A DNA stretch of 64,000 nt from JAJFUG01 sp964473155 (GTDB lineage Bacteria > Gemmatimonadota > Glassbacteria > GWA2-58-10), in contig CAYYNT010000001.1 of the NCBI GenBank assembly GCA_964473155.1, forward strand, positions 124,001 through 188,000, written 5' to 3'. Shown piece after piece: positions 61,409-64,000 of the stretch; the first letter of the stretch is position 1; every line of letters starts with the position of its first letter. The notes under the pieces are model-generated. The model was not told where the DNA came from. It did not search any database and saw nothing but the letters and a program-made list of their open reading frames with translations. The translations under genes and the position numbers were made by a program.

Positions 61409-61792
61409 TCACTTCCCGGTCTGGCCCCCACGGCCCTGGATGCTTTCCTGAAGAATCTGTCTTACCCTCGTCCGTGAGACACCGACCTGACGGCTGATCT
61501 CCGATTTGGACAATCCCTTGCCGTCGAGCTTGTGGATCAGACGCCGCTGATGGCTGTTCATGCGGCTCCAGCGCGGAAGACGGGCGCCCGCTTCAACCAG
61601 AATCTGCGAGATACGTCCAACAGTCACACCGTACTTGTCGGCAAGCTCGCGGATCGAATCCCCGGACCGGTACTCTTTGGCGACTTTCTCATTCCGGCTT
61701 CGGAGACGACTTGCATTCCCGCCGCCGCGACGCACCGAAAGCGACACCCGGAATCCAAAAAGCTCAATCTCCCTGAGGAATACCGTGTTCAT
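61409..61792 (-). CDS. Small protein with two helix-turn-helix motifs
   Basis: 127 residues. The first HTH is at about 44-73 (YRSGDSIRELADKYGVTVGRISQILVEAG), the second at about 90-118 (LDGKGLSKSEISRQVGVSRTRVRQILQES). Both look like recombinase/sigma-region-4-type HTH units. The 40 residues before them are basic and unstructured. ATG 61792 has AGGAGG four bases upstream. The gene is directly upstream of the sigma factor. No family recognised. Confidence 0.75.
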   Translation of the reverse strand: MNTVFLREIELFGFRVSLSVRRGGGNASRLRSRNEKVAKEYRSGDSIRELADKYGVTVGRISQILVEAGARLPRWSRMNSHQRRLIHKLDGKGLSKSEISRQVGVSRTRVRQILQESIQGRGGQTGK

Positions 61793-61825
61793 CCGGCCTC
61801 CTCTGTTTACTGGACATTTTTGTAC

Positions 61826-61831
61826 ATTATA
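61826..61831 (-). promoter_or_regulatory. -10 box for the double-HTH gene
   Basis: TATAAT on the minus strand, 34 bases before the ATG at 61792. No good -35 box lies at the usual distance, so an activator may be needed. Confidence 0.4.
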
Positions 61832-61933
61832 ATCAACCGGCTGTAAATTCGCCATATTTTTATTTATCTGTTAGAAAAACGCTTATTCTGTCTCAATTCA
61901 ATTTCTCGGGAACGAGGATTCAGGGAAGAACCC

Positions 61934-62078
61934 GGACGGCGGCCGCCTGATCAGTTTGAAAGAGCCGTGCTTTCGCACCGGGAATCATCACCGCCCCACC
62001 CCATCGTCAGATATTTTCCCTGCCGGCGCCCGCCGCCGGCGAAAACCTGCTCTCTTCTAACCGGAGCAGCCGCCGTCC
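61934..62078 (-). ncRNA. Possible structured RNA in the 328-bp gap between the receiver and double-HTH genes
   Basis: Arms 62065-62078 and 61934-61947 form a 14-bp closing stem on the minus strand (GGACGGCGGCTGCT with GGCGGCCGCCGTCC; two G-U pairs). The interior holds CTGCTC/GAGCAG, a GC-rich hairpin closed by TTTTC/GAAAA, and GTGC-GAAA-GCAC with a GNRA loop. No known riboswitch or RNA family was recognised; the G-U pairs favour minus-strand transcription. No terminator is clear. Confidence 0.3.
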
Positions 62079-62120
62079 TTATCAATTCTGAATCAAGCCG
62101 CCACCCCGCCAATCCAGGTA

Positions 62121-62522
62121 TCAGACCTCCCTGCAAGCATGGACTATGCAATCCTTTCCGGAATGTAATTCCTTCAGTATTTCATTCAGCATGCTGATAT
62201 TGATCGGCTTTTTCAGAATCCTGAATACCCCTTCCCGCTCGGCCTCATTTCGCCACTCACCATCCACGCTTCCGGTGACAAGCGCCACGGCTGCCCCCGG
62301 GTCTCTGCCACGGACAGCCCTCAACACGTCCAGTCCGCTCATGCCAGGCATGCTGAGGTCGGTTAAAACCAGCTCGGTTTCACCCGCCTCAAAGGCATCC
62401 AGGGCTTCTCCCGGATCGCTGAACATGGTGACCGAACAACCGAGTCTCTCCAGAACGGCGCCGAGACTGACCAGCATCTCCCTATCGTCATCTATCAGCA
62501 TCACTCGCGACCTGTTCGGCAT
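62121..62522 (-). CDS. Stand-alone response-regulator receiver protein
   Basis: 133 residues; one receiver domain and no output domain. The acidic pocket VMLIDDD (7-13), phosphorylation site LVLTDLSMPGMSG (D near 50), VALVTGS and FRILKKPI (Lys) are all intact. ATG 62522 has GAGG seven bases upstream. Such CheY/Spo0F-like proteins relay phosphate in a phosphorelay or bind a motor or kinase. It follows the NtrC-type regulator on the same strand. Confidence 0.9.
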   Translation of the reverse strand: MPNRSRVMLIDDDREMLVSLGAVLERLGCSVTMFSDPGEALDAFEAGETELVLTDLSMPGMSGLDVLRAVRGRDPGAAVALVTGSVDGEWRNEAEREGVFRILKKPINISMLNEILKELHSGKDCIVHACREV

Positions 62523-62599
62523 TGTCGTCCTCGTGTATTCCCACTGGTTCAACACCTGTTTTCTCCACTATCCCCACATAGAATCAAGTATCTATATAG

Positions 62600-62614
62600 A
62601 CAAAAATTATGCCA
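62600..62614 (-). promoter_or_regulatory. Weak sigma-54-like promoter before the receiver gene
   Basis: Minus strand TGGCAT-AATTT-TTGT. The -24 box is good; the -12 GC is GT, which weakens it. It would start near 62588, 66 bases before the ATG. Confidence 0.3.
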
Positions 62615-62702
62615 GTGGAAACAGGTGATAAGAAAATTACAAACGGTTGATTTGGATACGGTTAGCGGATTGATTGAAATCAGGGAGGCTGTCGAGGTCT
62701 GT

Positions 62703-62770
62703 ACAGGTATACAGATTTCTGCGTCGAGATTCATACAGGTGTAGAAATATCGACAACTGTAGATTTCTGC
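62703..62770. repeat. Imperfect tandem repeats upstream of the receiver gene
   Basis: Three related copies: ACAGGTATACAGATTTCTGC (62703-62722), ACAGGTGTAGAAATATC (62735-62751) and ACAACTGTAGATTTCTGC (62753-62770). They lie about 90 to 155 bp upstream of the sigma-54-like box. Confidence 0.5.
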
Positions 62771-62785
62771 ACAGTTTTTAACGGG

Positions 62786-64000
62786 TCAGAATACTCTTTT
62801 CAGCCTGGAATACAGCTCGCTGCGCGTAAGGTGCAGGTACTGGGCGGTCTTGCTCTTGTTACCGTCGAACATGGCGAGCGCCTTGCGGACTATCTCTGCC
62901 TCCAGTTCGCCGAGGTCCAGGCTGTCCGGAGGAAGGGCCAGCGCACCGGGCTTGAGCGTGATAAGGTCCGGATTCTGAAGAGTTGTGGCATCGGACTGAG
63001 GGTTCAGGAACTGAAGATGCCGCGGAGTGACCATAGTGTCGTTGTACATTAGAACGATACGCTCAATCGCATTTTCCAGCTCGCGCACGTTTCCGGGCCA
63101 CTGGTGCTCTTTCAGCATGTTCAGCGCCTCGGGCGTGAATCCGCGGAAGGAGGAATTCTTTATGGATGCGTAATAATCCAGGAACATGTACGCCAGCGGC
63201 GAAATCGCTTCGCGGCGTTCTCTCAGCGGCGGGATGAAAATCCGGCCCAGGTTGAGGCGGTAATAAAGGTCACGGCGGAAAGCGCCTTTCTCCACCTCGC
63301 TCTCAAGATGCTTGTTCGTGGCGCAGATTATCCGCAGGTCCACCTCGATCCGCCGGAGCCCCCCCACCCGGTAGAAAGCGCGTTCCTCAAGCACACGGAG
63401 CAGTTTGGGCTGCAACTCCAACGGCATGTCGCCGATCTCGTCCAGAAAAAGAGTCCCGCCATCGGCCAGCTCAAGCTTGCCTTTCTGACCGGAACGCCTG
63501 GCCCCGGAAAACGCCCCGCCCTCGTAACCGAACAGTTCGCTTTCGAAAAGAGTGGCGGTCATTGCGGAGCAGTTTATCGAAACGAATGGAGTTGTCACCT
63601 CACCCTGGCCATAATGCACCCGCCTGGCAATCAGTTCCTTGCCCGTGCCTGTTTCGCCCTCGATCAGCACCGGGACTGAGCGGTCGGAATACAGCCGGTC
63701 GGTCATGGCCAGGACAGACCGCATGGCATCCGAGAACGCCCCGATTCGGCCTGTGCCGACAATCTTGGCGTATGCCTGACGAATGTTTCTTAACTGGGAT
63801 TCCGTTTCGCGGGTGGCCTCCGCCACACGCTGTTCGAAATAGCTTGTAAGCTCACGGTTATCCCTCAGAAGAGCCTGGTGCTCCGCTGCCCGGTTGACCG
63901 CGGCCACAACTTCGTCCAGTTTAACCGGTTTGCGCAGATAATCGTACGCGCCGGACCGCAACGCCTGCACGGCCGTGTTGACATCCGCGTATCCGGTCAG
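62786..64000 (-). CDS. NtrC-family sigma-54-dependent response regulator, N-terminus cut by window edge
   Basis: 404 residues are visible, open at the right edge. The last part of the receiver domain (LTGYADVNTAVQALRSG, LRKPVKLDEV) is followed by a coiled linker, then the AAA+ domain with Walker A GETGTGKE, Walker B GGTLFLDEIGD and the sigma-54 loop as GAFSGA instead of GAFTGA. The end has a Fis-type HTH (ALAMFDGNKSKTAQYLHLTRSELYSRLKRVF). The protein remodels sigma-54 polymerase to open promoters. A Thr-to-Ser change in the loop occurs in some functional members. Confidence 0.92.
   Translation of the reverse strand: MTGYADVNTAVQALRSGAYDYLRKPVKLDEVVAAVNRAAEHQALLRDNRELTSYFEQRVAEATRETESQLRNIRQAYAKIVGTGRIGAFSDAMRSVLAMTDRLYSDRSVPVLIEGETGTGKELIARRVHYGQGEVTTPFVSINCSAMTATLFESELFGYEGGAFSGARRSGQKGKLELADGGTLFLDEIGDMPLELQPKLLRVLEERAFYRVGGLRRIEVDLRIICATNKHLESEVEKGAFRRDLYYRLNLGRIFIPPLRERREAISPLAYMFLDYYASIKNSSFRGFTPEALNMLKEHQWPGNVRELENAIERIVLMYNDTMVTPRHLQFLNPQSDATTLQNPDLITLKPGALALPPDSLDLGELEAEIVRKALAMFDGNKSKTAQYLHLTRSELYSRLKRVF

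Noticed and set aside
1..64000. CRISPR arrays, insertion sequences or prophage genes
   Set aside because: No regularly spaced repeats, transposase, integrase or phage structural genes were seen anywhere; the only repeats are short and regulatory-looking or the palindrome at 56355-56483.

Overview
The window comes from a GC-rich, flagellated, Gram-negative bacterium. The outer-membrane protein pair TamA/TamB-type at 42018-47728 and secreted proteins with signal peptides imply a double membrane, and the flagellar cluster implies motility. TTG and GTG starts are common. The gene mix (DUF5107-TPR protein, DUF5009 acyltransferase, carbamoyltransferase-SxtJ-DUF5989 cassette, short SigA-like sigma factor, creatininase) resembles uncultivated lineages of the FCB / Gemmatimonadota-like part of the tree. 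That placement is inference; no rRNA or marker protein here settles it. There is no sign of phage, IS element or CRISPR array.

Region 1 (1-14586, all minus strand) is a cell-surface polysaccharide cluster. It holds GT4 and GT2 glycosyltransferases, undecaprenyl-phosphate-type sugar transferases, GT-C-like membrane enzymes, a Wzx-type flippase, a methyltransferase, a UbiA-family phosphoribosyltransferase like the one that makes decaprenyl-phosphoryl-ribose, and a DUF362 protein. Most genes overlap by 4 bp or are only a few bases apart. Region 2 (14597-19772) runs straight into it from upstream: ribD-ribE-ribBA-ribH, nusB and a metallophosphoesterase, preceded by a rubredoxin gene with its own terminator.

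Region 3 (19889-28969) is accessory: a HAD phosphatase, a tiny membrane protein, a membrane-anchored coiled-coil protein, an XRE regulator fused to a degenerate receiver domain, a periplasmic oxidoreductase operon (multihaem cytochrome, gluconate-dehydrogenase-type small subunit, GMC flavoprotein) divergent from a cyclic-nucleotide-binding protein, an M28-type peptidase and a creatininase-family amidohydrolase.

Region 4 (29080-41654) is flagellar: fliK-flgD-flgE, then flbD-motA-motB-fliL-fliM-fliN-fliO. Each block is preceded by a recognisable sigma-54 promoter (41640-41654 and 34384-34399), and the first also has upstream direct repeats that could be enhancer sites. The hook protein is very long and carries repeated insert modules. 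fliO closes the operon with a terminator, so fliPQR-flhBA must lie elsewhere.

Region 5 (42018-50609, plus strand) is tamA-tamB followed by two secreted TPR proteins that share a C-terminal module. Region 6 (50745-60302) has a phosphohexomutase, a giant DUF5107-TPR protein, tRNA-Leu(CAA), a G/C-run palindromic repeat, the DUF5989-carbamoyltransferase-SxtJ cassette and a DUF5009 acyltransferase. Region 7 (60332-64000) is regulatory: a SigA-like sigma factor, a small double-HTH protein, a possible structured RNA, a stand-alone receiver, and an NtrC-type sigma-54 activator cut by the window edge. The last two, together with the sigma-54 promoters of region 4, suggest a sigma-54-centred regulatory theme.
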